Below are positions 19,226 through 29,353 of a DNA stretch of 64,000 nt, piece by piece (the first letter of the stretch is position 1; every line of letters starts with the position of its first letter). The DNA comes from Buttiauxella sp. A111. GTDB lineage: Bacteria > Pseudomonadota > Gammaproteobacteria > Enterobacterales > Enterobacteriaceae. A program made the position numbers and the translations under genes. The stretch is taken from positions 186,001 to 250,000 of the forward strand of contig NZ_BJFN01000002.1 in assembly GCF_014189855.1 (NCBI RefSeq), written 5' to 3'. Below the pieces are notes generated by a model that saw nothing but the letters and a program-made list of their open reading frames with translations, had not been told where the DNA came from and did not search any database.

Positions 19226-22111
19226 CTATTTAGGATCGACGAGCGGCAATGATTGTTGCAGGCCGCTGACTCCCTTCCAGGTTTTCCACCCATCTGGCGC
19301 AGCGTATTCCGCCTTGCCATTGTTGTTGCCAGAAATTTGCGAAAGAACAGCCATTCCTTGCGGTTCAATCACAGCCTGATGGAAGAAATCAGCCAGTTTT
19401 TGTGGCGTCAGCTTTTTAATTTCAGCGACAACTTTATCACGCGAATCAAAGTCCAGGTTTCCGCGATCGAAATCTTTGCTCAATTGAGAAGCTTCCTGCG
19501 ACAAGGTTTGCGGCGCCTGCATAATTTCACTGATCATCCCCTGCTGCATTTGTGCAAAATCCTCTGCACTCATGCTACGCAGCTTTTGCTCAGCGGTTGG
19601 GTAAAACGCTTTAAAGCGTTGGTACAAATAGGCCGGTTGTTTGTCGTTGCTTTGCAGCAAGAAACCAATCCCCCACTGACGCCCAATCGACATCGGGAAG
19701 GCAAATACCGCATAACCCAACTGCTCTTGTGTACGTAACTGGTTGTAGAACCACGGCTGAATAATTTGCCCTAACATTGAGCTGTAAGCGGTACTTACAG
19801 TTTCATCAAAACCTTTTGGCACGTAAACCGCTGCCAGAGCGGAATCCGTACTGCTGCCCGCTTTTTCGAACATGGCTAAATGTTGTTTATCTACCAGCAC
19901 ATCCTTATTACGGCACCATTCGTTTCCTTCGGTGGCAAGTTGGCTTTGTACGTTATGCGCCAGATCCTTTGCCTGCTGAGGAGACATGTTACCCAGTACC
20001 AAAAATTCAGGTTTAGCATGGGTTTTTAACGCATCACGGTAATCAAGCACATCTTGTAATGTCAGTCCTGGCAACAGCGAACGGCGCACTTCGCGTTGGA
20101 AATAAGGTACCTGCGACACCATTTGCACTGGCATAATCGCCTGATCGTAAGCTTTGCCCTTGTCCGCCGAATCCATCATTTGGGCATACCATGACTTCGC
20201 CTGATCCAGTTGTTCCTGGGTCGGGGTATAGGAGAAATAGCCCTTCAACAGCGCTTCAAATAATTGCGGCAAACGTTGGGTGTAGCCATTGGCATTCACC
20301 ATCAAACCGCTGTTAGCATTGGTTGAGAAACCAATCCCCCCGACAGATGCCTGGTTGCTTAACTGATCCAGCGCAATACCTGCCAGATAGTCATTCAGAG
20401 CAAATAATACCTGGTTTTTCGCGCTGTCCATCGCCTGCGGATTGCGCAGCACCATCGTCACATCTGCCTTAGGTTCGCTGGCAAAATAGCGGCTTGGCAT
20501 ATACAGCACGCGTAAACCAGGCTCTTTTACCAACAACTCTGGATGAGCGTAGGTTTTTTCAGGTTTGACCAACGTAAAGTCATCAGGGATGTAAGGGTTC
20601 AACTTAGGCAGTTCCAGCTTAATTGCCGCTGATTTTTGCTGCCAGTCGTTGAACACTTGCGGCGTAATTTTATCGACCTGATAGGGAGCTTCAACAAAAT
20701 AAGCCGTTTTGTTATGAGGCTCTTTCGGGCTGATATACCAGACGCGGGCATTTTGCGGCGTCATCATATCCAGCCGTGCTTTGATAGCTGCCGGGTCATA
20801 TTGATCGGCAATATTCACGAAATCCAGTGTATGTTCAACCGGCACACGCAGCATGGTGTCGGCTAACCATTCAACGTAATCCATATTGCGGGTTATTGAC
20901 GGGTAACGGAAGTCGAGATCCAGCACATGGGCGAGCTCATCGAAGTAGCTTTTATCGACACCTGTTTCACGTAATTTATTCAAATAGCTGAAAATAGCCG
21001 CCACGACTTCATCACGCTGGGCAAGACCTTTATCAGTCAATGACACTGAAATGGCGAACACGCCGCTATTGCCATTAACAATGGGATCGGAATCAGCACG
21101 AATGCTGTCTGCGAGGCCTTGCTTTTGTAACCAGTCGGAAAGGGTATCGTTGCTACGGTTGCCGATCAAATAGCCAATCAATTCATCCGTTTTGCTGCGG
21201 AATTTATCGCTATTATTGTCGATTCGGAACTCCACTCGCACCACTTTGCGCGGCAAGGCTGGCACGTAGTGAATCACTATGCCTTTTTGCGCGTCAGTCA
21301 CAACGGGCACGTCAATGGTCGGCCTTTCGATATTTTTATTCGGCACACGCCCATAGGTATCCACCGCAATCTTTGCCAATTCAGGCAATGGCTTATTGCT
21401 GTAAATAACCGCTTTCATCAGGTTCGCGGAATAATATTTATCGCGGAAAGCCACCAGCGCATCCAGCAACTTGCTGCCCGGTTTATCGCGCAATGTTTCC
21501 AGATTACCGCCCGAAAAACGTGAGCCAGGGTGAGCTGGGTTGATCGTTTCTGCACTGACTTGCGCCATACGCATACCGTCACGGGCACGGGCTAAGGTCA
21601 GTTCAGCATTCACCGCATTGCGTTCACGTTCGGCATATTCAGGTGCGAGATTTGGTTCAGCGATAGCATCAGACAAACGGTCGACCGCTCCTTCCAGTGC
21701 ATCGTTTTCCACCTCAAGGTAGAACGCGGTACGGTAAGTTGCGGTGCTGGCGTTATGGCTGCCACCATGCTTTTTGAGAAACTCCGACAGGCTATCCGGT
21801 TCAGGATATTTTTTAGAACCCATCAGCGTCATATGTTCAAGGTAGTGAGCCAGGCCAAGATGGTCGTCTGGATCTTCTAATGATCCAACCGGAACCACTA
21901 ATGCAGACAATGACTTAACGGCTTGCGGATCAGAGACCAGCAGGACCGTCATACCATTATCAAGACGTACGGCCTGATATTGACGATTGTCTTTCTCACT
22001 TTTACGGATAGTTTCCTGGATAGGTTGCCAACCCGTGTCTGCCTGACTTAATGGTGCCCAAAGAGCGACTAACAAGAAAAGCGGTTTTAACCAGGTGCTA
22101 CATTTAGGCAT
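19226..22111 (-). CDS. ptrA: Protease III (pitrilysin)
   Basis: Pitrilysin is a periplasmic M16 zinc metallopeptidase that degrades small proteins and peptides such as insulin B chain. The 961-residue product (E. coli 962) starts with a Sec signal peptide ending near LSQA-DTGW (residues 24-25). The inverted zinc motif HYLEH lies near 88-92, with the distal Glu in the following ERNAVNAEL region (about 162-170). Four homologous M16 domains span the length. It sits between recC and recB, the conserved enterobacterial arrangement, although it has no known role in recombination. Confidence 0.96.
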   Translation of the reverse strand: MPKCSTWLKPLFLLVALWAPLSQADTGWQPIQETIRKSEKDNRQYQAVRLDNGMTVLLVSDPQAVKSLSALVVPVGSLEDPDDHLGLAHYLEHMTLMGSKKYPEPDSLSEFLKKHGGSHNASTATYRTAFYLEVENDALEGAVDRLSDAIAEPNLAPEYAERERNAVNAELTLARARDGMRMAQVSAETINPAHPGSRFSGGNLETLRDKPGSKLLDALVAFRDKYYSANLMKAVIYSNKPLPELAKIAVDTYGRVPNKNIERPTIDVPVVTDAQKGIVIHYVPALPRKVVRVEFRIDNNSDKFRSKTDELIGYLIGNRSNDTLSDWLQKQGLADSIRADSDPIVNGNSGVFAISVSLTDKGLAQRDEVVAAIFSYLNKLRETGVDKSYFDELAHVLDLDFRYPSITRNMDYVEWLADTMLRVPVEHTLDFVNIADQYDPAAIKARLDMMTPQNARVWYISPKEPHNKTAYFVEAPYQVDKITPQVFNDWQQKSAAIKLELPKLNPYIPDDFTLVKPEKTYAHPELLVKEPGLRVLYMPSRYFASEPKADVTMVLRNPQAMDSAKNQVLFALNDYLAGIALDQLSNQASVGGIGFSTNANSGLMVNANGYTQRLPQLFEALLKGYFSYTPTQEQLDQAKSWYAQMMDSADKGKAYDQAIMPVQMVSQVPYFQREVRRSLLPGLTLQDVLDYRDALKTHAKPEFLVLGNMSPQQAKDLAHNVQSQLATEGNEWCRNKDVLVDKQHLAMFEKAGSSTDSALAAVYVPKGFDETVSTAYSSMLGQIIQPWFYNQLRTQEQLGYAVFAFPMSIGRQWGIGFLLQSNDKQPAYLYQRFKAFYPTAEQKLRSMSAEDFAQMQQGMISEIMQAPQTLSQEASQLSKDFDRGNLDFDSRDKVVAEIKKLTPQKLADFFHQAVIEPQGMAVLSQISGNNNGKAEYAAPDGWKTWKGVSGLQQSLPLVDPK

Positions 22112-22140
22112 TAACGAACCTCATAATCACGAAACTTCCT

Positions 22141-22196
22141 ATACCCTTAGGACTTCAAGTTGCAGGAGTCGCTGTAATTTGAAGTACTAAGGGTAT
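22141..22196. repeat. Short palindromic element (ERIC-end-like) upstream of ptrA
   Basis: A 56-bp inverted repeat with outer arms ATACCCTTAG/CTAAGGGTAT and inner arms ACTTCAAgTT/AaTTTGAAGT. The arms resemble ERIC termini, but the ERIC core is absent. It looks like a collapsed copy. It lies in the ptrA 5' leader, 30 nt before the start codon. Confidence 0.7.
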
Positions 22197-22322
22197 AACT
22201 CACTCATCATTAACAACTTTCAAACAAACATGTTATTTTTAGTTGATGCTTTTTTCGCCAATCCTGAGCAAGTTGCGCATAATAGATGAACCTGCCGGAT
22301 TGTGCAATTTTTATACAACTTT

Positions 22323-25300
22323 TTAAGCTTTGTTGAAACGAAACAAAGGCAGCAAGTAACGCTCAGCCTCGGTGATGATGGCATCGTAGTAATCCGGATC
22401 CAGCGTTCGATACAGGCGTTGTAGCCACATATCAGCCCCTTCACCTTCCACTCTCTGATTCCCTTCCCAGGCTGCCAATAACTTGCTTTTGGCTTTCTGC
22501 TGCATTTGCTCATCCCATAAAATGGCATCATTCGCCGGTTCGTAACAGGCTTTTATCCACGCCCCACCACTTATTGGGAGGAGGAGAAGGGGTTGTACTA
22601 ATCCTTTGCGATAACCATCAATAAGTTGCTGGAGATAGTTTTTTGCCTGCTCGAGATCGAGGGAAGGGAATTTCCATTCGGTCGAATCCCGCCCGTACAG
22701 ACGGCTTTCACCTCTTCCTCCCATCGCACACCAAACCACATGTTCAATCCACAATTGCAAACCATGTGCAGGATTGAGAATGGAAGGCCGCCAGCGCAGC
22801 AGACCATCTTCCTGTACATCCGACAGCCATCCTTCCAGACTTGTTCCATCGATTTGCAACGACACTTCCAGGCTATTGCCATTCTGTCGCTCGGCTCTCA
22901 CTTTTTTCGCCAGCTCTTCCATCTCTGTGAGCTGGCTTTCCCATAAAATTTCCCCAAAAGCGCCGTACGGCAAGATCCCCGCCGCCCGATAACGGCGGAA
23001 TAGCTGCTGCGTGTCACCTTCCTGAACCAGGGTATTCAGCAATTCCTGATTCATCTGGAAACGTTCAAGGCTATCTAATGTGAAAGGTTCCGCATCCGGG
23101 AGATCGGTTTCTTCAAGTCGGAAATTGATGCCCAAACGCATCTGGAAAAAGGCGCGAACAGGATGCCGCCAGAAACGTTGCAATTGATCCAACGTGATGA
23201 CGTCATCAGCATCTTCCTGCAAGGGTTGAATAAACGGAACCTGCGGATTGCCTTGCTCGCTTGCGGCGGGCAACCATTCCCTGGCATAGCTTTGTGCCGT
23301 TACGCCGGGGATAAAATTCCCCGACTCAAACGGGGTACGGTAATGCTGCTGAACCAAATATTTTTTCACACGCTCGTTGCTAACATCACAGGTTTGTTCT
23401 GAGTCCTGCGGCAAACAATGGCTTTGTGCGATGTAGTCCAGGAGTTCGTCAACCAATACAGAAGGATAGCGCTGGCTGTTGTCCTGAATAGAACGCCCGA
23501 TATAACTGATATAGAAGCGCATTTGTGCTGAGTTAAGCGCTTCAAGGAACAAGTATCGATCGTCATCGCGACGGCTACGATCACCTCGCTGAGGTTTCTG
23601 ACTCATTAGATCAAACCCAAGCGGTGCCAATGCGCGTGGGTAAACGCCATCATTCATGCCAAGCAAACAGACCACTTTGAACGGAATTGAACGCATCGGC
23701 ATCAGGGTGCAGAAGTTGATCGGCCCTGCCAAGAAACGCTGGCTAATGCGCTCTTGATCTAACCGCTGTGCCAGCTCCTCACGCAATAAAATTAAGGAGA
23801 TGTTCTCTTGATAACGCGACTCAAGGCCATATTTGATGATGTCCTGCCACTGTTGTTCAATCAGCGCCAACGCGCCTTCCGTTTCCGTATCTGGAAGGAA
23901 GAAGCTCGCTAGCATTTCACGGCAAACAGTCGTCCATTCCGCCAATGGGCGCGCCACCGAGAGCTCGCGACGCCAATTGTTCAACTGCATTAACAGCTCG
24001 GCAAGTTGCCCTACGAGTTCAGCAATTAAGCCGCTCGATTCATCATAAGGAAGGATCGACTGCCACTCTCCTGCCTGGCTATCCATTGCATAGCCCAACA
24101 ACATGCGAGTTAAACCAAAGCGCCAGGTGTGCTGCCCGGTAGCCGGAAGATCCCATTCACGTACGTTGTCGTCGTCAATCCCCCACCGGATCCCCGATTC
24201 ATTCACCCACTGGCGTAGGTAGCGCAGCCCTTCTTCATTAATTGAGAAACGCGCAGCCAGTGCGGGAACTTCAAGTAAAGCAAGGACATCCTGCGCGGCA
24301 AAACGGCTATCAGGTAGTGAAAGTAAGGAGATAAATGCTTGTAACGCTGGGTGAGCTTGTCTCGCTCGCCGGTCAGAAATCGCAAACGGCAACCGCCGTT
24401 CACCTACAGCATTACCGAATACAGCCTGGATAAACGGGCTGTAACTGTCGATATCTGCCACCATCACGATGATGTCACGCGGCGTAAGTGTTGGGTCAGC
24501 ATCCAACATAGCCAACAATTGATCATGCAGTACTTCTACTTCGCGTTGAGGGCTATGACACTCATGGAAGGTGACAGAATAATCTTCCGGTGAAAAGACG
24601 CGTTTATTATGGCTGTGCTCAAACTCTTCTAGGGTAAGCCCCGTGACCGCATTGTTTTGTAACTCAAGCAAATCGTACTGCAAATTGCGCAGTAAATTAT
24701 TGGGCTCGATATCAACGAAAACATCAATTTCTTCGAATTGTTGCAGCTCGGCCAACAAGTACGTGTAATCACGCCCTAATTTCCCCCACGATGCCAACAA
24801 AGGGTTGCCAATATCTTGCTCACCGTCGTCGTTGAATAGTGAAGAAGCGGTATTGCTGTCTTTAAATAGCGGAAGCGTAATGTCTTCCTGAGTATGTTTG
24901 CGTCGGCGGCGACTGATTAACCGGGCAAGATAAGACGGATCTTTAATATCGCCCCAGTAGTAACGGCAAGGGTTCGTAAACAGTAAATGCACATCAATGT
25001 GTTTACCCAGAGCTTGCAGCGCCTGAAGGTAAACCGGTGGTAACGCTGAAATCCCACATATAAAGACGCGGGGCGGTAAACCTGGCGGACATTCAGAGGT
25101 AGATTCTAGGGCTTTAATGAAACGCTGATAGAGATTTGCGCGGTGCCATTCTGGCTGACCAAGTTCTTGCGTATGGCGAACCAGTGCCGCCCATAGCGGA
25201 GCCTGCCACAATTGAGCTTCGCCCACATTGTCGACAAGCTCTCCCTTTTCCCACTGACTTAGCCAATCTGGACGATAGACTAAATATTGGTCATAAAGGT

Positions 25301-25697
25301 CAGCAATTCTTGAGGCTAGTTGAGAAAGTTTTCGGCCATTTTCATCGTCTTCAAGATATTGCTTGAGCAGTGCAAACTCAGGCTGTTCAAACATGGTCGG
25401 GATGAGCGTCATTAACTTCCAGCTCATGCTTTGTTTATTGAACGCACTTTGCTCTGGGATATTCGGCAACACGCGGACAAACATATCCCATATAAAGCTC
25501 GCCGGAAGGGGGAAGCTGATGTTGGCCGCGATACCGAATTTTTGCGCCAGCGTCATTTGTAGCCATTGCGCCATGCCGGTACTTTGTACCAATATCACTT
25601 CGGGCTCAAAAGGGTCCGGCAATGGTTGCTGTTCTACAATAAATTCCATAATTGCTTCCAGCACATCCAGCTGGTTGGAATGGTAAACACGCAACAT
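22323..25697 (-). CDS. recC: Exonuclease V subunit gamma, RecC
   Basis: RecC holds RecB and RecD together and its inactive helicase/nuclease-like channels read the Chi sequence. Opening at 25697 gives MLRVYHSNQLDVLEA, the E. coli N-terminus, and 1124 residues (E. coli 1122), with AGGAG at suitable spacing. The longer frame to 25868 would run through ppdC and is rejected. Typical segments include LVQSTGMAQWLQMTLAQKFG (about 43-62), SFIWDMFVRVLP, FKVVCLLGMNDGVYPR and the HPVRAFFQMRLGINFR region. It is 7 nt downstream of ppdC and 211 nt upstream of ptrA. Confidence 0.96.
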   Translation of the reverse strand: MLRVYHSNQLDVLEAIMEFIVEQQPLPDPFEPEVILVQSTGMAQWLQMTLAQKFGIAANISFPLPASFIWDMFVRVLPNIPEQSAFNKQSMSWKLMTLIPTMFEQPEFALLKQYLEDDENGRKLSQLASRIADLYDQYLVYRPDWLSQWEKGELVDNVGEAQLWQAPLWAALVRHTQELGQPEWHRANLYQRFIKALESTSECPPGLPPRVFICGISALPPVYLQALQALGKHIDVHLLFTNPCRYYWGDIKDPSYLARLISRRRRKHTQEDITLPLFKDSNTASSLFNDDGEQDIGNPLLASWGKLGRDYTYLLAELQQFEEIDVFVDIEPNNLLRNLQYDLLELQNNAVTGLTLEEFEHSHNKRVFSPEDYSVTFHECHSPQREVEVLHDQLLAMLDADPTLTPRDIIVMVADIDSYSPFIQAVFGNAVGERRLPFAISDRRARQAHPALQAFISLLSLPDSRFAAQDVLALLEVPALAARFSINEEGLRYLRQWVNESGIRWGIDDDNVREWDLPATGQHTWRFGLTRMLLGYAMDSQAGEWQSILPYDESSGLIAELVGQLAELLMQLNNWRRELSVARPLAEWTTVCREMLASFFLPDTETEGALALIEQQWQDIIKYGLESRYQENISLILLREELAQRLDQERISQRFLAGPINFCTLMPMRSIPFKVVCLLGMNDGVYPRALAPLGFDLMSQKPQRGDRSRRDDDRYLFLEALNSAQMRFYISYIGRSIQDNSQRYPSVLVDELLDYIAQSHCLPQDSEQTCDVSNERVKKYLVQQHYRTPFESGNFIPGVTAQSYAREWLPAASEQGNPQVPFIQPLQEDADDVITLDQLQRFWRHPVRAFFQMRLGINFRLEETDLPDAEPFTLDSLERFQMNQELLNTLVQEGDTQQLFRRYRAAGILPYGAFGEILWESQLTEMEELAKKVRAERQNGNSLEVSLQIDGTSLEGWLSDVQEDGLLRWRPSILNPAHGLQLWIEHVVWCAMGGRGESRLYGRDSTEWKFPSLDLEQAKNYLQQLIDGYRKGLVQPLLLLPISGGAWIKACYEPANDAILWDEQMQQKAKSKLLAAWEGNQRVEGEGADMWLQRLYRTLDPDYYDAIITEAERYLLPLFRFNKA

Positions 25698-25704
25698 AGA
25701 ATCG

Positions 25705-26046
25705 CTACTCCTGACTTTTCTCTTTCTGCAGGCAATGTAACCGTGACAGCTGCCCAGTTCGCCCTGCCGGGCTCTTAATCGTAACATCGATGCTGACACA
25801 TCCAGCCGCCGATGTCTGCTGCCGACTGACTTTCCATTCATCAGCCGGTAAAGGGGATTCTGGCTCACTCATTTCCAGCGCCAGCCTCCAAAGTTGCCGG
25901 AATTGCCACTGAGACTGAAAACCTTGCTGTAAAACCCGGTGATAGCCAAGTAAAGCCAACATCACTACCGAGAACAAGGCCATGGCACAAAGCACTTCAA
26001 CCAAGCTGAATCCACGCTGCAATGATTTTATTGGGGGAGTTGGCAT
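25705..26046 (-). CDS. ppdC: Prepilin-like protein PpdC
   Basis: A 113-residue type II/IV pseudopilin-like protein. The basic leader ends in Gly before the cleavage site (QRG-FSLVEVLCAMALFSVVM), which matches the prepilin peptidase signal G-FxxxE with Glu at mature position 5. A single N-terminal hydrophobic helix is followed by a small globular part with a Cys pair (SAAGCVS...LHC). It belongs to the ppdA-ppdB-ygdB-ppdC set between thyA and recC and overlaps ygdB by 19 nt. The role is unproven; a minor-pilin function is inferred. Confidence 0.9.
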   Translation of the reverse strand: MPTPPIKSLQRGFSLVEVLCAMALFSVVMLALLGYHRVLQQGFQSQWQFRQLWRLALEMSEPESPLPADEWKVSRQQTSAAGCVSIDVTIKSPAGRTGQLSRLHCLQKEKSQE

Positions 26047-26462
26047 CGTGTCGCCTCAGAAAAAGGGCAGAAATCCAACCAGCCATGTGGTGTTGATGAC
26101 CATTGTGAGTTAACCAGTGTTCCCCATTCCCAAAGAATCAGCGGCATTTTTTGTCCTGATACCATACCGAACGCCGCCATAACAGCTTCATTTTTCTCCA
26201 CCACTCGCACACAACTTTTCCAGCCTTTTCCAGTGTGCTGCTGGCACTGCCAGGATTGCTGTGATTGCCACGATAACTGGCCTCCCCAAGCTTGAGCTGA
26301 AACTGCACTGGCATATTGTTTAAGGAAATCGACTTCACTGGCGACCAGAAACCGTTGGTGGCTTAACTGCTGCTGTAATCCGCCGAGCATTAAGATCCCC
26401 AGAGCAAATAGCAGTAGTACAAATCCAAGGGTGATATTCCCCCGCTCTAATTGCCTGCTCAC
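26028..26462 (-). CDS. ygdB: DUF2509 family minor-pilin-operon protein YgdB
   Basis: A 144-residue protein (E. coli 135) with an N-terminal hydrophobic segment (about 12-28) and a Cys-bearing globular region ending FSEATRCQLPQ, as in E. coli YgdB (DFCPLKERALCQLP). The leader lacks a clear Gly-Phe-xxx-Glu site, so it may not be processed as a normal prepilin. The start is GTG and overlaps the ppdB stop by 4 nt (GTGA). It is part of a tightly packed four-gene set. Confidence 0.88.
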   Translation of the reverse strand: MSRQLERGNITLGFVLLLFALGILMLGGLQQQLSHQRFLVASEVDFLKQYASAVSAQAWGGQLSWQSQQSWQCQQHTGKGWKSCVRVVEKNEAVMAAFGMVSGQKMPLILWEWGTLVNSQWSSTPHGWLDFCPFSEATRCQLPQ

Positions 26463-27019
26463 AGGTTATATCCCACTACTGTGTGGCGAAGTGACACTGG
26501 GTTTTGACCACTTTTCGAGGCCCCTGCAAGTTCGATAACCAACAAGGGCGACATGGCATGTCGAGCCAAGCGGGTGACTGTAAATCGCTGTATGACCAGC
26601 GTCGCAGGATCGGATAATTTATCCCAACCACCGCCTTCGCAATGGGTCGCCCCACGTAGTGTTTCCAGATCGGTACCGTTCAGTCGAAAGCCTGTCTGCT
26701 CTGCTTGTGCATGGCTGCCTGGTTCCCAGCGTCCGTTGCTATTGCTATCCCATTGCGACAACACGCATTCCCCTCCTTTGCTCAATACCAGTCCCTGCCC
26801 TGAGCAGTTTCCGTGGCAATAGCCTGCCCGCTGCAGCTGCTTTCCCAAACTGAATGCTAATTGCCATAGCGACTCTTGCACGGTTTCTTTCTGGTACTGC
26901 TGCAATACAGCGCGTTGAAGTACCGGAAATAATCGGCCAGCCCCAAGCAGAACAATGCTACTTAATGCCATCGCAATGAGCGTTTCAAGTAAAGTAAACC
27001 CCTGCTGATTTAGCTGCAT
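26459..27019 (-). CDS. ppdB: Prepilin-like protein PpdB
   Basis: A 186-residue prepilin-like protein (E. coli 187). The short leader MQLNQQG precedes FTLLETLIAMALSSIVLLGAG, giving a clear prepilin-peptidase site with Glu at +5 and a long hydrophobic helix. Several cysteines (YCHGNC, GECV, THCEGGG) suggest disulfides in the periplasmic part. It overlaps ppdA by 10 nt and ygdB by 4 nt. It resembles the PulJ/GspJ-type minor pseudopilins in size. The function is inferred. Confidence 0.9.
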   Translation of the reverse strand: MQLNQQGFTLLETLIAMALSSIVLLGAGRLFPVLQRAVLQQYQKETVQESLWQLAFSLGKQLQRAGYCHGNCSGQGLVLSKGGECVLSQWDSNSNGRWEPGSHAQAEQTGFRLNGTDLETLRGATHCEGGGWDKLSDPATLVIQRFTVTRLARHAMSPLLVIELAGASKSGQNPVSLRHTVVGYNL

Positions 27020-27492
27020 TTGTTACTCCCGACAACCTCACAAACTCGAATGCGTCCTTGAGCCGACAGCACCACACGCCATTTTCCTGCCGCGCTTTGC
27101 AACGTGATGTGACCTGGCCAGGCGGTATTTCTCAGGCCATAAAATCCAAGCCCCGCCGTTACCTCGCTAATATCGACATCTGTAAAAGGTTGAATTAACC
27201 TCCAGCGCCCTTCAGATAAACATTGGGTAGCTTCAATTAGCTTGCTGGATAGGCACCAGCTTTTCCCTGGGCGATTCACCGTAAGCAAATGGTCGCGATT
27301 ATTCCAATTGGCATCGCTGCGTAGCTGTTCGAGCAAATGACGAATATGCTGGGTGGTTATCCACATTCGCTGCTGTTGCTGCCATTGTTGCCATTGTTGC
27401 CAGCCGTACACCCCGCCTGTGCTAAGCGTTGCGACAATAACCATCACCACCATCATTTCTATTAAGCTAAATCCAGACTGTTTTGTTTTCAT
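27010..27492 (-). CDS. ppdA: Prepilin-like protein PpdA
   Basis: A 160-residue prepilin-like protein (E. coli 156). The leader MKTKQSG is followed by FSLIEMMVVMVIVATLSTGG, a standard prepilin cleavage site and helix. The frame can be extended to 27516 through a TTG codon, but the ATG at 27492 gives the usual short leader. The globular part keeps the DANWNNRDH and FYGLRNTAWPGHI segments of PpdA. It is first in the ppdA-ppdB-ygdB-ppdC-recC run, so recC may share this transcript. Confidence 0.9.
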   Translation of the reverse strand: MKTKQSGFSLIEMMVVMVIVATLSTGGVYGWQQWQQWQQQQRMWITTQHIRHLLEQLRSDANWNNRDHLLTVNRPGKSWCLSSKLIEATQCLSEGRWRLIQPFTDVDISEVTAGLGFYGLRNTAWPGHITLQSAAGKWRVVLSAQGRIRVCEVVGSNKCS

Positions 27493-27627
27493 GGCAGCAG
27501 TGTGCCAGTCACTCAATTCTTCGCTACTGAAGATGATTGGATTCTGAGGATGTCTCGAAGGAAATTTTTGCTGTTGCTGTACGTTTCAGAAGTGCTGGAA
27601 GGAGGCTCGCAATACCATAATTGGGGC

Positions 27628-27659
27628 AAAAAAAACCGGCGCACAAGTGGCACCGGTTA
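27628..27659 (-). terminator. Intrinsic terminator of thyA
   Basis: Read on the minus strand, an ACCGGTGCC...GCGCCGGT stem-loop is followed by eight Ts, beginning 17 nt after the thyA stop codon. Confidence 0.75.
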
Positions 27660-27676
27660 TGGCAGGCTGTCACCCG

Positions 27677-28471
27677 TTAGATAGCGACAGGAGCTTTGAT
27701 CGCAGGATGAGGATCGTAGCCTTCAATTTCGAAATCGTCGAAACGATAGTCAAACAGAGACTCAGGTTTGCGTTTGATTACCAGTTTTGGCAGAGCGCGG
27801 GGTTCACGCGTTAACTGCAAACGCGTTTGCTCGAGGTGGTTGCTGTACAAATGGGTATCGCCACCTGTCCAGACAAAATCACCCACTTCCAAATCGCATT
27901 GCTGCGCCATCATATGTACCAGTAATGCGTAGCTGGCAATATTAAATGGCAGGCCAAGGAAGATGTCGCATGAACGCTGGTAAAGCTGGCAAGAAAGCTT
28001 GCCGTCAGCCACGTAGAACTGGAAAAACGCATGGCATGGAGCCAACGCCATTTTATCCAGCTCACCCACATTCCACGCCGAAACAATGATGCGGCGAGAA
28101 TCTGGGTCGTTTTTTAACTGGTTAATGACAGTGGTTAACTGGTCAATGTAGCGGCCATCAGGGGTTGCCCAGGAGCGCCACTGTTTGCCATAAACGGGGC
28201 CAAGATCGCCATTTTCATCTGCCCATTCGTCCCAAATTGAGACGTTGTTTTCGTGCAGATATGCGACGTTGGTATCCCCTTTCAGGAACCACAGCAGTTC
28301 ATGAATGATGGAGCGTAAATGGCAGCGTTTAGTGGTAACCAGAGGGAAACCATCTTGCAAATTAAAGCGCATTTGATGACCGAAAATCGACAGCGTACCT
28401 GTACCCGTACGGTCATCTTTTGGTGTACCGTTTTCCAGCACATGTTTCATCAAATCAAGATATTGTTGCAT
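27677..28471 (-). CDS. thyA: Thymidylate synthase
   Basis: ThyA methylates dUMP to dTMP with methylenetetrahydrofolate. The product has 264 residues, the same as E. coli. The catalytic cysteine is in [12 protein letters not shown] (Cys146), with the dUMP-phosphate arginines in DRTGTGT (about 20-26) and SRRI (about 125-128). It ends with the characteristic APVAI. AGGAAAC precedes the ATG. It lies 6 nt downstream of lgt, and the two are expected to be co-transcribed as in E. coli. Confidence 0.97.
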   Translation of the reverse strand: MQQYLDLMKHVLENGTPKDDRTGTGTLSIFGHQMRFNLQDGFPLVTTKRCHLRSIIHELLWFLKGDTNVAYLHENNVSIWDEWADENGDLGPVYGKQWRSWATPDGRYIDQLTTVINQLKNDPDSRRIIVSAWNVGELDKMALAPCHAFFQFYVADGKLSCQLYQRSCDIFLGLPFNIASYALLVHMMAQQCDLEVGDFVWTGGDTHLYSNHLEQTRLQLTREPRALPKLVIKRKPESLFDYRFDDFEIEGYDPHPAIKAPVAI

Positions 28472-28477
28472 GTTTCC

Positions 28478-29353
28478 TCACGAAAGCTGTTGCTGTGGAC
28501 GACGACGATACGCCCAAACCATCATAATCACACCGGCCACAATCATCGGAATCGAGAGGATTTGCCCCATGCTGATGTACTGTACCCACTCACCGGTAAA
28601 CTGAGCATCTGGCTGGCGGAAGAATTCGACAATGATACGGAAAGCACCGTAGCCAATCAGGAACAGGCCGGAAACAGCCCCCATCGGACGTGGCTTACGA
28701 ATATACAGGTTCAGGATAATGAACAGTACGATGCCTTCCAGAACCATTTCGTAAAGCTGAGAAGGATGGCGCGGCAAAACACCGTAGGTGTTAAACAAGG
28801 ACTGCCATTCAGGATGCGTCGCCAGCAGGCCGATATCTTCGCTGCGCGAACCAGGGAACAGCATTGCCCAATGGAAGCCAGGATCAACGCGCCCCCACAA
28901 CTCGCCATTGATAAAATTACCAAGACGACCAGCACCCAAGCCAAATGGAATCAGTGGCGCAATGAAATCCGATACCTGGAAGAAGGAGCGATGAGTTCGA
29001 CGTGCGAACCAGATCATCACACAAATAACGCCGACCAACCCACCATGGAAGGACATACCGCCATCCCAAACTTTAAACAGGTACAGTGGATCGGCAAGGA
29101 AAGAAGGCAGGTTGTAGAAGAATACATAACCAAGACGCCCTCCAAGGAATACCCCCAGGAAGCCGGCGTACAGCAGGTTTTCGACTTCGTCTTTCGTCCA
29201 ACCGCTGCCTGGTTTCTTGGCACGACGACCCGCAAGCCACATGGCAAACACGAAGCCGACCAGGTACATCACTCCGTACCAGTGCAAAGAGACTGGCCCA
29301 ATGGAAAAAATCACCGGGTCAAATTCAGGGAAATGCAGATAGCCACTATTCAT
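28478..29353 (-). CDS. lgt: Phosphatidylglycerol--prolipoprotein diacylglyceryl transferase
   Basis: Lgt transfers diacylglycerol from phosphatidylglycerol to the lipobox cysteine of prolipoproteins in the inner membrane, the first step of lipoprotein maturation. The 291-residue protein has seven membrane segments. It has the Lgt signature [18 protein letters not shown] (about 137-154), the HGGLVG loop with the essential His, and the catalytic-region Arg and Glu residues. It is upstream of and close to thyA. Downstream targets in this window include MltA, YgdI and YgdR. Confidence 0.97.
   Translation of the reverse strand: MNSGYLHFPEFDPVIFSIGPVSLHWYGVMYLVGFVFAMWLAGRRAKKPGSGWTKDEVENLLYAGFLGVFLGGRLGYVFFYNLPSFLADPLYLFKVWDGGMSFHGGLVGVICVMIWFARRTHRSFFQVSDFIAPLIPFGLGAGRLGNFINGELWGRVDPGFHWAMLFPGSRSEDIGLLATHPEWQSLFNTYGVLPRHPSQLYEMVLEGIVLFIILNLYIRKPRPMGAVSGLFLIGYGAFRIIVEFFRQPDAQFTGEWVQYISMGQILSIPMIVAGVIMMVWAYRRRPQQQLS

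Noticed and set aside
25698-25868. 57-codon N-terminal extension of recC
   Set aside because: It runs antiparallel to nothing but overlaps the ppdC coding frame; the ATG at 25697 has a ribosome site and matches the known RecC N-terminus.
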